Shown: positions 52,016 through 60,705, numbered from the stretch's first letter. The stretch is DNA of 64,000 nt from Flavivirga jejuensis (GCF_030540765.1 NZ_JAUOEL010000001.1:62001-126000), one strand, 5' to 3'. Made by a program: numbers and translations. Notes: generated by a model not told the origin, from the letters alone.

Positions 52016-54394
52016 ATGAATGCATTTAAAAGGGCAGGAAATGCCACCAATGTTTTTGCCAGAAGTTGGGCCAATTTCGTAATTAAGTATAAATGGCCCG
52101 TGTTATTGGCAACACTAATATTAGCCATAGGATTAGGTTCTCAAGGGAATATGGAATTTGATGGAGACTATCATGTTTTCTTCAGTAAATCGAATCCAGA
52201 ATTAGAAGCATTTGATGCTTTACAGGATAAGTACACAAAAGATGATAATGTAATTATTGTTTTGTCTCCATCTAATGGTAATATTTTCACTAAAGAAAAC
52301 CTTACTGCCATAGAAGAGTTAACCGCAGAATCTTGGAATACCCCCTATTCTTCCAGAGTAGATGCAGTAACTAATTTTCAACATACAAGCGCCGTTGGAG
52401 ACGATCTATATGTGGATGATCTATCTTATAACTCGTCTTTAAAAACAGATGCAGAGATTTTAGAGATTAAAGAAAAAGCTTTAAAAGAACCATTGCTTGT
52501 TAACAGAATTCTTAATGAAAAAGGGAGTGTTACCGCTATAAATATAACAGTTAGGCTTCCAGGAATAGATTTAAATGAGATCCCTGGAGAAGTGACACCC
52601 TTTGTTCGAAATATGATTTCTGATTTTAAGGAAAAGTATCCAAATTTTGAAGTGTATACCTCTGGTTTAATTCCAATGAATACTGCCTTCTTTGAATCTT
52701 CAATGAATGATATGGGATTAACTATGATTATGCTAATCATCGTTATTATAACCACATTTATTTTAACCAGAAATATTTGGAGCACATTAGCTACTTTAAT
52801 TGTCGTACTGCTTTCTATAATGAGTGCTATAGGTTTTGTTGGTTTAATGGGTATTAAATTAACACCACCATCATCTGTATTTCCAACCATGATTCTTACG
52901 TTAGCCGTGGCAGATAGTATTCATATACTTGTTACCATGCTTCAAAAAATGCGTAAAGATGGGCTCAATAAAGTTGATGCACTAAAAGAAGCTATGCGAC
53001 TAAATTTTATGCCCGTATTTATTACAAGTTTAACAACAGTTATAGGGTTTTTAACAATGAATTTTGGTGATGTTCCACCGTTTTGGGATCTAGGAAATAT
53101 CACAGCTTTTGGTATGGGAATGGCCTTCCTTTACTCGACTACGGCATTACCAGCATTAATGGCTATTTTACCAGTTAAATCTAAAGTTAAAAAAGAAGAA
53201 ACCAAAGTGCGTAAAGACTGGTACGCCAGTCTGGGGAATTATGTAATAAAGCAACCCGTAAGATTAACAATCATCTCTGTTTTAGTTATTGGAGGCTTAA
53301 CATTTCTCGCTACAAAAAACACCTTTAATGATGAGTTTGTAAATTATTTTGATGAAACGGTTGCATTTAGAACAGATACCGATTATATAAGAGATAACCT
53401 TACAGGTATTTATAATATTGAATACTCCATAGGAAGTGGAGAAAGTGGCGGCATCAATAATCCCGAATATCTTAAAGGTTTAAATGCTTTTGAAGATTGG
53501 CTTAACGAACAACCAGAAGTGATACATGTAAACGCTTTTAGTGAAGTCGCACGGCGTGTAAATAGATCGATGCATGGTGATAATGAAAGTTATTATCGCG
53601 TTCCAGATAATAGAGATGAAGCCGCCCAGTATTTATTACTTTACGAACTGTCTCTACCCTTCGGTTTAGATTTAAACAATCAAATTAATGTAGATAAATC
53701 TGAAACACGTGTTACAGTAACCGTTGATAATATTACAAGTGCCGATATGATCGCTTTTTCAAAAAAAGGAGAAGATTGGTTGCGACATAATACGCCAGAA
53801 GCCATGCATGCCATTGGAGTAAGTCCAACATTGATGTTTTCTAAATTAGGATTCAGGCAAGCAGAAAGTATGCTTACAGGAAACATTATAGCACTTATCT
53901 TAATTTCTTTAGTGTTGATGTTAGCCTTAAAAAATTTCAAATTAGGCTTATTAAGTATCATCCCTAATGTAACACCAGTTTTAGTTGGTTTCGGTATTTG
54001 GGCACTATATAAAGCACAAATAAACACAGGAATGGTAATTGTTTTCGGGATGACATTAGGTATCATAGTAGACGATACCGTCCATTTTATGAGTAAGTTT
54101 TTAAGAGCCAGACGCGAGTTAGGTTACGATGCCAAACAAGCCGTGGTATATGCTTTTGAAACTGTTGGTAAAGCCCTTGTAACAACAACCATTGTTTTAT
54201 TGGCAGGTTTCGCAGTACTCTCTACATCATCATTTGCATTAAATAGTTATATGGCAAGAATTACTGTGATCATCATTTTAGCAGCATTAATAATAGATTT
54301 CATCTTACTACCATCCTTGCTAATCCTTACAAGTAAAAAAGAAGTAGTCACAGTTAAAAATATAGAAGCAACACAAGTCGCTTTCGATAAATAA
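52016..54394 (+). CDS. RND/MMPL-family permease
   Basis: The 792-residue protein has two homologous halves, each with a long extracytoplasmic loop and a cluster of transmembrane segments (about 12 in all), as in hydrophobe/amphiphile exporters of the HAE3/MMPL type. Blocks such as FPTMILTLAVADSIHILVTM and FGMTLGIIVDDTVHFMSK hold the Asp residues used for proton coupling. It lies under the TetR gene and before LolA-like and outer-membrane barrel genes, which suggests export of a lipid or hydrophobic compound. Confidence 0.9.
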   Translation: MNAFKRAGNATNVFARSWANFVIKYKWPVLLATLILAIGLGSQGNMEFDGDYHVFFSKSNPELEAFDALQDKYTKDDNVIIVLSPSNGNIFTKENLTAIEELTAESWNTPYSSRVDAVTNFQHTSAVGDDLYVDDLSYNSSLKTDAEILEIKEKALKEPLLVNRILNEKGSVTAINITVRLPGIDLNEIPGEVTPFVRNMISDFKEKYPNFEVYTSGLIPMNTAFFESSMNDMGLTMIMLIIVIITTFILTRNIWSTLATLIVVLLSIMSAIGFVGLMGIKLTPPSSVFPTMILTLAVADSIHILVTMLQKMRKDGLNKVDALKEAMRLNFMPVFITSLTTVIGFLTMNFGDVPPFWDLGNITAFGMGMAFLYSTTALPALMAILPVKSKVKKEETKVRKDWYASLGNYVIKQPVRLTIISVLVIGGLTFLATKNTFNDEFVNYFDETVAFRTDTDYIRDNLTGIYNIEYSIGSGESGGINNPEYLKGLNAFEDWLNEQPEVIHVNAFSEVARRVNRSMHGDNESYYRVPDNRDEAAQYLLLYELSLPFGLDLNNQINVDKSETRVTVTVDNITSADMIAFSKKGEDWLRHNTPEAMHAIGVSPTLMFSKLGFRQAESMLTGNIIALILISLVLMLALKNFKLGLLSIIPNVTPVLVGFGIWALYKAQINTGMVIVFGMTLGIIVDDTVHFMSKFLRARRELGYDAKQAVVYAFETVGKALVTTTIVLLAGFAVLSTSSFALNSYMARITVIIILAALIIDFILLPSLLILTSKKEVVTVKNIEATQVAFDK

Positions 54395-54407
54395 ATTAAT
54401 TAATAAT

Positions 54408-54483
54408 GAAGTGATTTAAACTTTTTTCAATTGACCATAAAATAGCTATTTCTCGCTTCAATCGAAAAAGTTTAAACCACTTC
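54408..54483. repeat. 76-bp dispersed imperfect palindrome
   Basis: GAAGTGATTTAAACTTTTTT on the left pairs with the complement of GAAAAAGTTTAAACCACTTC on the right, around a core ATTGACCATAAAATAGC. A split copy lies at 16889-17089. It is inserted between the permease and LolA-like genes without disrupting their order and could form a stable mRNA hairpin. Confidence 0.75.
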
Positions 54484-54501
54484 AATAACAAACATAGAAA
54501 A

Positions 54502-55272
54502 ATGAAAAAAATAGTTTTTATACTAACCGTATTAATCACCTTAGGAATACAAGCACAAACGCCAGAAGAACTCGGATTACAAATTGCTAAGGCAGCAGAA
54601 CAAGCAGATTTAGGCTTTAATAGTTCTACAGTAAATTTAAAAATGACCCTTAAAAATAAAAATGGTCAGACCAGTGAGCGTTCGCTTACTACAAAAACAT
54701 TAGAGCTTACAGAAGATGGCGACAAATCACTCATTGTTTTTAATAGTCCTAAAGATGTAAAAGGAACTTCCACATTAACATTTACGCATAAGGTAGGTTC
54801 AGACGATCAATGGTTGTTTTTACCATCCATTAAGCGCGTAAAAAGAATTTCATCTAATAACAAATCAGGGCCTTTTGTAGGTAGTGAATTTGCTTATGAA
54901 GACCTATCATCGCAAGAGGTTGAAAAATACACCTATAAATTTATTGAGGCAAAAGGAAGTCTTGTAGTTGTTGAGCAAGATCCTGTAGATCCAAAATCTG
55001 GATATACCAGACGTTTAGTGACCTATAATAAAGATAAAGGATACCGTTTTGAAAAGGTTGAGTTTTACGACAGAAAAAATGCCTTATTAAAAACATTGCT
55101 TTATAGTAATTATAAAACATACAAAAACAAATTTTGGAGAGCGGGTACATTTACTATGAAAAATCACCAAAGTAATAAAGAAACCATATTAGAGTTTAGC
55201 GACTATAATTTTGATGTAGATCTTTCAGAAGAAGATTTTACGCAAGCGGCATTACAAAGAATCGGAGGTTAG
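54502..55272 (+). CDS. Outer-membrane lipoprotein-sorting (LolA/MucB-like) protein
   Basis: The 256-residue protein has a signal peptide (MKKIVFILTVLITLGIQAQ) and the DUF1329/LolA-like beta sheet: MTLKNKNGQTSERSL, VGSDDQWLFLPSIKRVKRIS and the FVGSEFAYEDLSS block that is characteristic of proteins paired with RND permeases of the MMPL type. It is likely a periplasmic carrier of a hydrophobic molecule from the permease to the outer membrane. Confidence 0.9.
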   Translation: MKKIVFILTVLITLGIQAQTPEELGLQIAKAAEQADLGFNSSTVNLKMTLKNKNGQTSERSLTTKTLELTEDGDKSLIVFNSPKDVKGTSTLTFTHKVGSDDQWLFLPSIKRVKRISSNNKSGPFVGSEFAYEDLSSQEVEKYTYKFIEAKGSLVVVEQDPVDPKSGYTRRLVTYNKDKGYRFEKVEFYDRKNALLKTLLYSNYKTYKNKFWRAGTFTMKNHQSNKETILEFSDYNFDVDLSEEDFTQAALQRIGG

Positions 55273-55384
55273 ACTAACTCGAGTAAAGCAATACCATAGG
55301 CTAACGTTCCTAAACGTTCTTTGTTAGTAGGTTATCAAAATTAGGAATAATAGTCTTTTGGTGTTGCTTTTTTAATTAAGCAGA

Positions 55385-56596
55385 ATGAATAAAAAAATAA
55401 TATTTAATGGCATTATTTTAATTCTTTTTTTGAGTTTTAATAGTTTGAATGCTCAAGATGAAGAAAAGAAAAGTAATCAAGATTTCGAATTAGAAATAGA
55501 AGCAGAATACAGATATTTTTATGATGACGCAGCATTTAATAACCAAAAACAACATTTTCCCTCTATAGCCTTTACGCCAGAATATTCAATAAATTGGAAT
55601 AAAGGATATGAGACGCTTAATGTTACTGGTTTTTTTAGATTAGATGTGGACGACGAACGGACACATTGGGATATAAGAGAATTGTATTATCAAAAAGCTA
55701 AAAATAAATGGGAATTAAACATAGGACTTAAAAAAGTATATTGGGGTGTAGCAGAAAGCAACCATTTGGTAGACATTATAAATCAAACCGATGCTGTAGA
55801 GTCTTTTGATGGTGAAGATAAATTAGGCCAACCCATGGTTCAGTTTACCTATACAACCAATAAAATAGGTAGTTTTGATTTCTTTTATTTACCATATCAT
55901 AGAAAGCGAACATTTTCGGGAGAAAAAGGGCGTTTAAGATTCCCTCTCGTTATTGATAAAGATGATTTAACATATGAAAGTGCTGCTGAAGAATGGCGAC
56001 AAGATGTAGCTTTTAGGTGGAAACACTATTTTGGAGCTTTTGATGTGGGACTGACTCATTTTTATGGAAACGGAAGAGAACCCTTATTTACTTTCGATCA
56101 ATTAGGTAATATTAATGCATTTTATCCAGTAATAAATCAAACAGGTTTAGATTTACAGATCACTCATAATGCATTTCTTTGGAAACTGGAATCTATTTAC
56201 AGATCGGCTAAAGCACAAGATTTCTTTGCTATGGTAGCAGGTTTAGAATTTACCTTTAGTAATATTGATGGTAATGGTTTAGATATTGGGTTACTGGGAG
56301 AGTATCTTTATGATGAACGTGATGAGTTGGCCTTAAATGCTTTACAAAATGATGTGTTTTTTGGAAGTAGAATAGCTTTTAACGATACGCAAGACACATC
56401 CATTTTAATTGGCGGGATTTCAGATTTAGAATCCAGTAGTAAAATATTTAGTATCGAAGCTACCAGACGTTTTGGAAGTAGTTGGACGGCAGAAGTAGAA
56501 GCTAGAATTTTTAGTAATATTGATGTCAACGAATTTATATTATCTAATTTTAGAGAAGATAGTTTTTTAAGATTTAGTATTTCTAAGTATTTTTAA
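55385..56596 (+). CDS. Outer-membrane beta-barrel protein of the RND operon
   Basis: The 403-residue protein has a signal peptide (to about 24, FNSLNAQ) and alternating amphipathic strands throughout, ending with the C-terminal aromatic SISKYF typical of outer-membrane barrels. Blocks such as WDIRELYYQKAKNKWELNIG and KHYFGAFDVGLTHFYGNGR look like DUF1302/porin-like barrels. It completes a permease, carrier and outer-membrane set. The transported substrate is unknown. Confidence 0.8.
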   Translation: MNKKIIFNGIILILFLSFNSLNAQDEEKKSNQDFELEIEAEYRYFYDDAAFNNQKQHFPSIAFTPEYSINWNKGYETLNVTGFFRLDVDDERTHWDIRELYYQKAKNKWELNIGLKKVYWGVAESNHLVDIINQTDAVESFDGEDKLGQPMVQFTYTTNKIGSFDFFYLPYHRKRTFSGEKGRLRFPLVIDKDDLTYESAAEEWRQDVAFRWKHYFGAFDVGLTHFYGNGREPLFTFDQLGNINAFYPVINQTGLDLQITHNAFLWKLESIYRSAKAQDFFAMVAGLEFTFSNIDGNGLDIGLLGEYLYDERDELALNALQNDVFFGSRIAFNDTQDTSILIGGISDLESSSKIFSIEATRRFGSSWTAEVEARIFSNIDVNEFILSNFREDSFLRFSISKYF

Positions 56597-56651
56597 TAAA
56601 AAGGGATCAAAAAGTATCATTCGGATGTCATTGCGAAGCCTGCCTGTCGGG

Positions 56652-56864
56652 AAGCTACGGTGTATCCACAAATATTAATACTATAGATATGCTTAAAAAA
56701 TAATACTATATAAAAAGGGAGACACTAATTTCACGAATTTTCCTGCCTACCGGCAGCTTTCAAGTTATGACAGACTGAAAGTCTGATTTGTGTTAATGTT
56801 AGGCATAGAGGTCTCAACTACATTGAGATTCTATTCGTGTAAATTTGTGCAATTCGTGTCTTAA
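56652..56864. repeat. Dispersed ~215-bp repeat, copy 2
   Basis: Same element as 28272-28496, with shorter middle; it contains CCTGCCTACCGGCAG and the CAGACT-gaa-AGTCTG hairpin. It follows the barrel gene directly. A separate perfect palindrome CCGACAATTGTCGG lies at 56913-56926, between the repeat and the next gene. Confidence 0.85.
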
Positions 56865-56972
56865 ACATGGTGGTCTCATTTTGTTCAAAAGGTTAGTGTC
56901 ATTCAGAACATTCCGACAATTGTCGGAGTTGAAGAATCTCTCTTTATATCATAAAACCCAAAGCCCAACCGT

Positions 56973-57248
56973 TCATTTGAATGTTTGGGTTTTATTTTTT
57001 AGATAATTAAGACATGTATTCTTCACAGCCTTATAAAAATAACTTGTAGTATGGTTTTCATTTTCAAAAACAATTCCATCTTCCCATACATTAACAAATA
57101 CTTCTTCAACGAGATCTTTTGAGCATTCCAAATCATTAAGATATTTATATGCTAACTCACAAAGTTGCGGATACAAGCCCTCAAAAAGGGTCTTATAATC
57201 TTCTAACGTTAATTCATTTCTATCTTCTTTGGTGGTCATATTACTCAC
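56973..57248 (-). CDS. Truncated ECF sigma factor (region 2 only)
   Basis: The 91-residue protein matches region 2 of FecI-like ECF sigma factors (YPQLCELAYKYLNDLECSKDLVEEVFVNVWED, then YFYKAVKNTCLNYLKNK). It ends right there with a short tail from flanking sequence; the region 4 part (about 80 residues) that binds the -35 element is missing. It may be a truncated gene or a small protein. It overlaps the previous gene by 8 bp. Confidence 0.75.
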   Translation of the reverse strand: MSNMTTKEDRNELTLEDYKTLFEGLYPQLCELAYKYLNDLECSKDLVEEVFVNVWEDGIVFENENHTTSYFYKAVKNTCLNYLKNKTQTFK

Positions 57249-57576
57249 AGTTTATATGTACCAGATCTTCTGTACTAATACATAATTGAATGCTTTTAAT
57301 AATCAGATCTGTAGAGATTAATTCCCGATTGCTAAAATAGGCTTGAGGAAATAATTTAAAAAAGGCATCAAATTCTTTACCTATTAAGGGAGTACGCTCT
57401 GTCTTATAAGCAAAATCAGCACAGATAAGAGCAATAATCTTTAATCCCATTTTACAATGCTCTTTAACGGCGCTGGTTAAGTGTGATTCTTCGATTAACG
57501 AAGTTATTAAGGCTATATTAATATAACGAGGGAGTAAATAATCGTACGGTAATTCTTTGGTTTCTGTTTCTGTCAT
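57241..57576 (-). CDS. Hypothetical protein upstream of the sigma fragment
   Basis: From the ATG at 57576 the protein has 111 residues, MTETETKELPYDYLLPRYIN at the start, mostly helical by composition, with Cys residues in EHCKMGLKIIALICADF. I recognise no family. Its overlap with the sigma-like gene suggests a joint transcript. A leader hairpin (57605-57642, AATTTTGAG.../CTCAAAATT around TCCCGAT/ATCGGGA) precedes it. Confidence 0.55.
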   Translation of the reverse strand: MTETETKELPYDYLLPRYINIALITSLIEESHLTSAVKEHCKMGLKIIALICADFAYKTERTPLIGKEFDAFFKLFPQAYFSNRELISTDLIIKSIQLCISTEDLVHINCE

Positions 57577-57604
57577 AAATAAAATTTTAAGGTTAGGAAA
57601 ACTT

Positions 57605-57642
57605 AATTTTGAGGCTCCCGATTTTACATCGGGAACACTCAA
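57605..57642. other. Leader hairpin before the hypothetical gene
   Basis: AATTTTGAG, TCCCGAT, ATCGGGA and CTCAAAATT form a nested hairpin (9 + 7 bp) 29 nt upstream of the ATG at 57576. Confidence 0.5.
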
Positions 57643-57766
57643 AATTGTAAATGGAACTTACTAGTTCTGAATTTTCAAGTATTTCAGTATCTAGTAAGAT
57701 CTGGATATTAATTCAAGCTGACTAAAACAAGATAAATACCCCATAAAACCTTTTGTGCGTGGAAAC

Positions 57767-57860
57767 AAAAAAGGCGTGGAACTCAACTTAATGCACTAGA
57801 GGTACTGGTTACCGAGGAACAATAAGCGAGCCCACGCCCAAGGACGCGAGCATCTTACTT
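57767..57860 (-). ncRNA. Structured RNA candidate with terminator-like 3' end
   Basis: On the minus strand the arms GGCGTGG (57838-57832) and CCACGCC (57779-57773) enclose GCTCGC, GGTAACCAGTACC and AGTGCATTAAGTTGAG blocks and are followed by T6. This is the shape of an RNA ending in an intrinsic terminator, as in a small RNA or a cis-regulatory leader of the downstream minus-strand genes. I recall seeing this sequence type in other flavobacteria but cannot name it. Confidence 0.45.
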
Positions 57861-58048
57861 ATCATCTCGTTCCTATAAAATTACCAGTTTTCTAGCACAA
57901 GATTCAAAGCAATTGCTTCAATATTTTAAAAGAAGAATTGCAAAAATATGTATTTCAGGAGCTAATATAGAAAAAAAAGCAATCATTCGCTAACACGAAC
58001 AGTTAGTTTTTTATTATTCACTTGATTTGAGTGAATTGTATATACTAA
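57861..58048. promoter_or_regulatory. Upstream region of the HTH gene with inverted repeats
   Basis: CTAAC (57990-57994) and GTTAG (58002-58006), and ATTCACT (58016-58022) and AGTGAAT (58030-58036) around 7 nt, form inverted repeats directly before the ATG at 58049. The second would fit a self-binding site for the small HTH protein. Confidence 0.4.
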
Positions 58049-58363
58049 ATGAGTAAGCAAAAGGGTAAAAAAAGTAAAGATGAATTAAATAAAGCAAATA
58101 CTTTAGTAAATAGATATTTGTGCAATTTCATTACTAATAAATTTTTGCAAACATTTCATGACCAAGATGGGAACGTGATTTCGCAAAATAAATACGCAAG
58201 TTCGTGTGGATTGTCTTCTTCTACTCTCAGTAAGCTAAAGAGTTCTAAAGGTTATGATATACCAATGGCTACTATCTATAATATCTGTAGATATGAAAGA
58301 TATTCTTTGAGAGATCTTTTTGAAGAATTTGAAAAAAAATATGGTGTAGACATACCCCTATAG
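58049..58363 (+). CDS. Small XRE-like HTH protein
   Basis: The 104-residue protein has a lysine-rich start (MSKQKGKKSKDELNKANTLV) and a helix-turn-helix with NKYASSCGLSSSTLSKLKSS and YDIPMATIYNICRYERYSL, as in Cro/CI-type proteins. It lies just upstream of the plus-strand cassette array and might be its regulator or a neighbour of chance. Confidence 0.7.
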   Translation: MSKQKGKKSKDELNKANTLVNRYLCNFITNKFLQTFHDQDGNVISQNKYASSCGLSSSTLSKLKSSKGYDIPMATIYNICRYERYSLRDLFEEFEKKYGVDIPL

Positions 58364-58410
58364 AGGTTAATTTGTAGATGCTTTAAACCTTCTAAACAAC
58401 ATACAAAACA
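58364..58410. other. Short gap before the first repeat module
   Basis: AT-rich sequence between the HTH gene and the first ~280-bp direct repeat; no feature seen. Confidence 0.3.
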
Positions 58411-58690
58411 AAAATTCCCGCTCTGGCATAGTATGTTCGCTACTGCTAACTTTTCTAGCTAATGGCGTTAAGAATAAGAAAAAAGAGAAGCCCGATATTT
58501 TTTTATAAAACTTGCGTAATTGATTTAAAATTAATTGTTCAAACTAGTTTTTGTAGTCTTGGCTAGACAACAATTTTTTATATAAAAATCTTAAATTGTA
58601 CGATAATTCCTTATGTGTTTTAAATAAACACACTATTTTAGCCACTCACATAATGGGAATATAGCTACCATGGTAACTATATTCAATTGT
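58411..58690 (+). repeat. ~280-bp cassette-leader repeat, copy 1
   Basis: Direct repeat shared with 59392-59672 and 60706-60985. It starts at the apex of an attC-like site (AATCCCGCTC) and includes GCTAACTTTTCTAGCTA, a hairpin with a TATTTT tail, ATAATGGG, and the palindrome ATATAGCTA...TAACTATAT (58659-58682). It ends at the junction G|TTGTAGTA of the following cassette. Confidence 0.8.
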
Positions 58691-58712
58691 TGTAGTACAT
58701 TTGAGAAAAACT

Positions 58713-59291
58713 ATGAACATAATTGAAAAAGAGGCAAAAAGATTTAATGATAGAATATTTTATAGAGGCAATTGTAGTATTTCCGAATTGAATTCTCGCT
58801 TGTCCGACAAAATATATGATTTTAATCGTGATAGTGACAAATTAGATTTTTTACGAATTGTTCGCGAGAATACCGTTAAGGAGAAAATTGACCACGCTAA
58901 AACTTGTACTGGATGTAACTTTGATGATAGAAGAGAAACTGGATTATTTGTAATTGACCAGCAAATTGACGAAATAAAAGAATATTACGAATACGAACCA
59001 AAATCTAAAGAATCATTTACTATAGAAGAAGAAACTTCACTACACGTAAAATTGAATGAAATTGCGGATAAGCTGACCGAATTAGGTTATGGACAAGAAA
59101 TTATTTTTAATGAATTAGATGAATTAAAAGCTCATTTCAATTTAGGTAAGAAGAATTGGTTTCAGTTAGTAAAAGGTAAATTGGTTGACTTAACAGTAAA
59201 TAAATTTTTGAAAGAAACCATAATTAAAGATATATATGATGGACTTTCAGACGGTTTTGAAACGACGACACAGTTTTTAGATAAAATGTGA
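58713..59291 (+). CDS. Cassette gene of unknown function (192 residues)
   Basis: From the ATG at 58713 (the TTG at 58701 is rejected) the protein is acidic and helical: EAKRFNDRIFYRGNCSISEL, a possible zinc site CTGCNFDD around residue 64, then KLNEIADKLTELGYGQEII and FQLVKGKLVDLTVNKFLKET. I recall similar C-terminal ends in small flavobacterial proteins of unknown function. It is the first gene after repeat copy 1 and overlaps no other gene; a second short frame follows at 59297. Confidence 0.6.
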   Translation: MNIIEKEAKRFNDRIFYRGNCSISELNSRLSDKIYDFNRDSDKLDFLRIVRENTVKEKIDHAKTCTGCNFDDRRETGLFVIDQQIDEIKEYYEYEPKSKESFTIEEETSLHVKLNEIADKLTELGYGQEIIFNELDELKAHFNLGKKNWFQLVKGKLVDLTVNKFLKETIIKDIYDGLSDGFETTTQFLDKM

Positions 59292-59296
59292 TTTTT

Positions 59297-59443
59297 ATGA
59301 ATACAAAATTTTCAATAGTTTATAAAGGCTCAAACTTTGACTTCGAATTAGACAAAGATGGACTTGTTTGGATAGTTCAAGATGATGAATTAAAATCCCC
59401 GCTCAGGCATAGTATGTCCGCTACCGCTAGCTTTTCTAGCTAG
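59297..59443 (+). pseudogene. Gene truncated by fusion to repeat copy 2
   Basis: The frame opens at 59297 with MNTKFSIVYKGSNFDFELDK, 5 bp after the stop of the previous gene, and after about 32 codons runs into the repeat module (from 59392) and stops at 59441. The natural 3' part of the gene and the left arm of its attC-like site are missing, as if recombination between repeat copies had removed them. Confidence 0.6.
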
Positions 59444-59672
59444 TGACGTTAAGAGTAAGAAAAAAGAGAATACCCGATACTTTTTTATAAAACTTGAGTG
59501 ATTGCTTTAAAATTAATTGTTTAAACTAGTTCTTGTAGTCTTGACTAGGTTACAATAATTTTTATAAAAATCTTAAACTGTACGATAACTCCTTGTGTAT
59601 TTTTAAATAAACACACTATTTTAGCCACTCACATAATGGGAATATAGTTACCATGGTAACTATATCTAATTG
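59392..59672 (+). repeat. ~280-bp cassette-leader repeat, copy 2
   Basis: Same module as 58411 and 60706, with palindrome ATATAGTTA-N6-TAACTATAT at 59642-59665, 6 nt before the junction G|TTGTGCTT of the following cassette. The overlapping gene fragment 59297-59443 ends inside it. Confidence 0.8.
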
Positions 59673-59684
59673 TTGTGCTTAATT

Positions 59685-60656
59685 ATGACAAAAATGTTCT
59701 GGAAAGATATAATAAACGATTCTGACTTATGGACTGGTTTGAGGTTTAAAATCGGCAAAGGTATTTCTGGAAAATATCAAATTGAATCTGGAAACAATTG
59801 TCGTTTTAAATTAATTAGTGAAGAGAATCCCATACTTTGGGGAACTTTTGGTTCGGATTATTACGGAGTATGGATTTTGAACAATAAAACTGATTGGGAT
59901 TTAAAAGAAATGCCAGTTAATCCCATTAGTTCTTCAATTATAGAAAAATCTAAAAATGCTGATTATTATAAATTTTGGTCTCGCTATTTCGTAGAAGATT
60001 TATGTAACAAGAATAAATCTATTTTATCTAGTGGAATCTGGACTATTACTATTGGTTCTTCATTTAAAAATAGATTGGATAACACCTCTGAATTCATTAA
60101 CGATATCGAAAATACTTTTGATAAAGAAAATCCAAGATGGATAGAATGGGATATTGGCAGATGTGGAAGTATTGTCGCGCTAAAAGATGAACCGATTGAA
60201 AAAAATGGTAGAGTTAAATGGTTTAGGAAACTGGTACGTGAAGATTCCTGTCCACCAGTATTAGTTTGGTTTCTCAGCTGTATTGACGGATATATAATTC
60301 TTGACGGTCATTCTCGATTAAAAGCGTTCCAACTTGAATCTGTTCCTATCAAGTTTTTAGTATTGAACTCTATTGTTGAAGAAGAAATAAAAAGAGACCC
60401 AAAAGTTCAAGCAAATGTGTTGCTTGGTTTACAGAAAAGAGAAAATAACAAGAGAAAGCGGAAAATGGATATAGAAGAAGTTAATAAGCTTCTAATTTCT
60501 GTGTTTGATACTAGACCTTATTATCGTCCAATAACCAATGCAAAAGCAAAAAGCGGTTATGAATCAAAATGGACTTCAGAAGTACGAGAATTCGGAGTTA
60601 AACAAAAACTTAACTCTGAAGATATTGAAGATATGATTGAAAGAATAGAAAATTAA
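59685..60656 (+). CDS. Cassette gene with ParB-like motif (323 residues)
   Basis: From the ATG at 59685 the protein has 323 residues. The middle carries PPVLVWFLSCIDGYIILDGHSRLKAFQ, where DGHSRLKA is the ParB/Srx-type nucleotide-binding motif. The N-terminus (WKDIINDSDLWTGLRFKIG) and C-terminus (KWTSEVREFGVKQKLNSEDI) match nothing I know. It could be a nuclease- or defence-type protein. It lies alone in its cassette, and its stop is followed by the 3' core AAGCACAA matching its start. Confidence 0.6.
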   Translation: MTKMFWKDIINDSDLWTGLRFKIGKGISGKYQIESGNNCRFKLISEENPILWGTFGSDYYGVWILNNKTDWDLKEMPVNPISSSIIEKSKNADYYKFWSRYFVEDLCNKNKSILSSGIWTITIGSSFKNRLDNTSEFINDIENTFDKENPRWIEWDIGRCGSIVALKDEPIEKNGRVKWFRKLVREDSCPPVLVWFLSCIDGYIILDGHSRLKAFQLESVPIKFLVLNSIVEEEIKRDPKVQANVLLGLQKRENNKRKRKMDIEEVNKLLISVFDTRPYYRPITNAKAKSGYESKWTSEVREFGVKQKLNSEDIEDMIERIEN

Positions 60657-60658
60657 CT

Positions 60659-60705
60659 AAGCACAATACCGTATAAAATTAATTGCTAGTGCAAGTATAC
60701 TTACG
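60659..60705 (+). repeat. Left arm of the attC-like site of the 59685 cassette
   Basis: AAGCACAAT at 60659, complement of the cassette start TTGTGCTT at 59673, then ACCGTATAAAATTAATTGCTAGTG, similar to left arms in the other sites. The final base is T rather than C. The right arm is the repeat module that follows. Confidence 0.55.

Noticed and set aside
58049-58363. HTH protein as the cassette integrase or recombination directionality factor
   Set aside because: It has only a Cro/CI-like HTH and no tyrosine or serine recombinase motifs; no integrase was found in the window.
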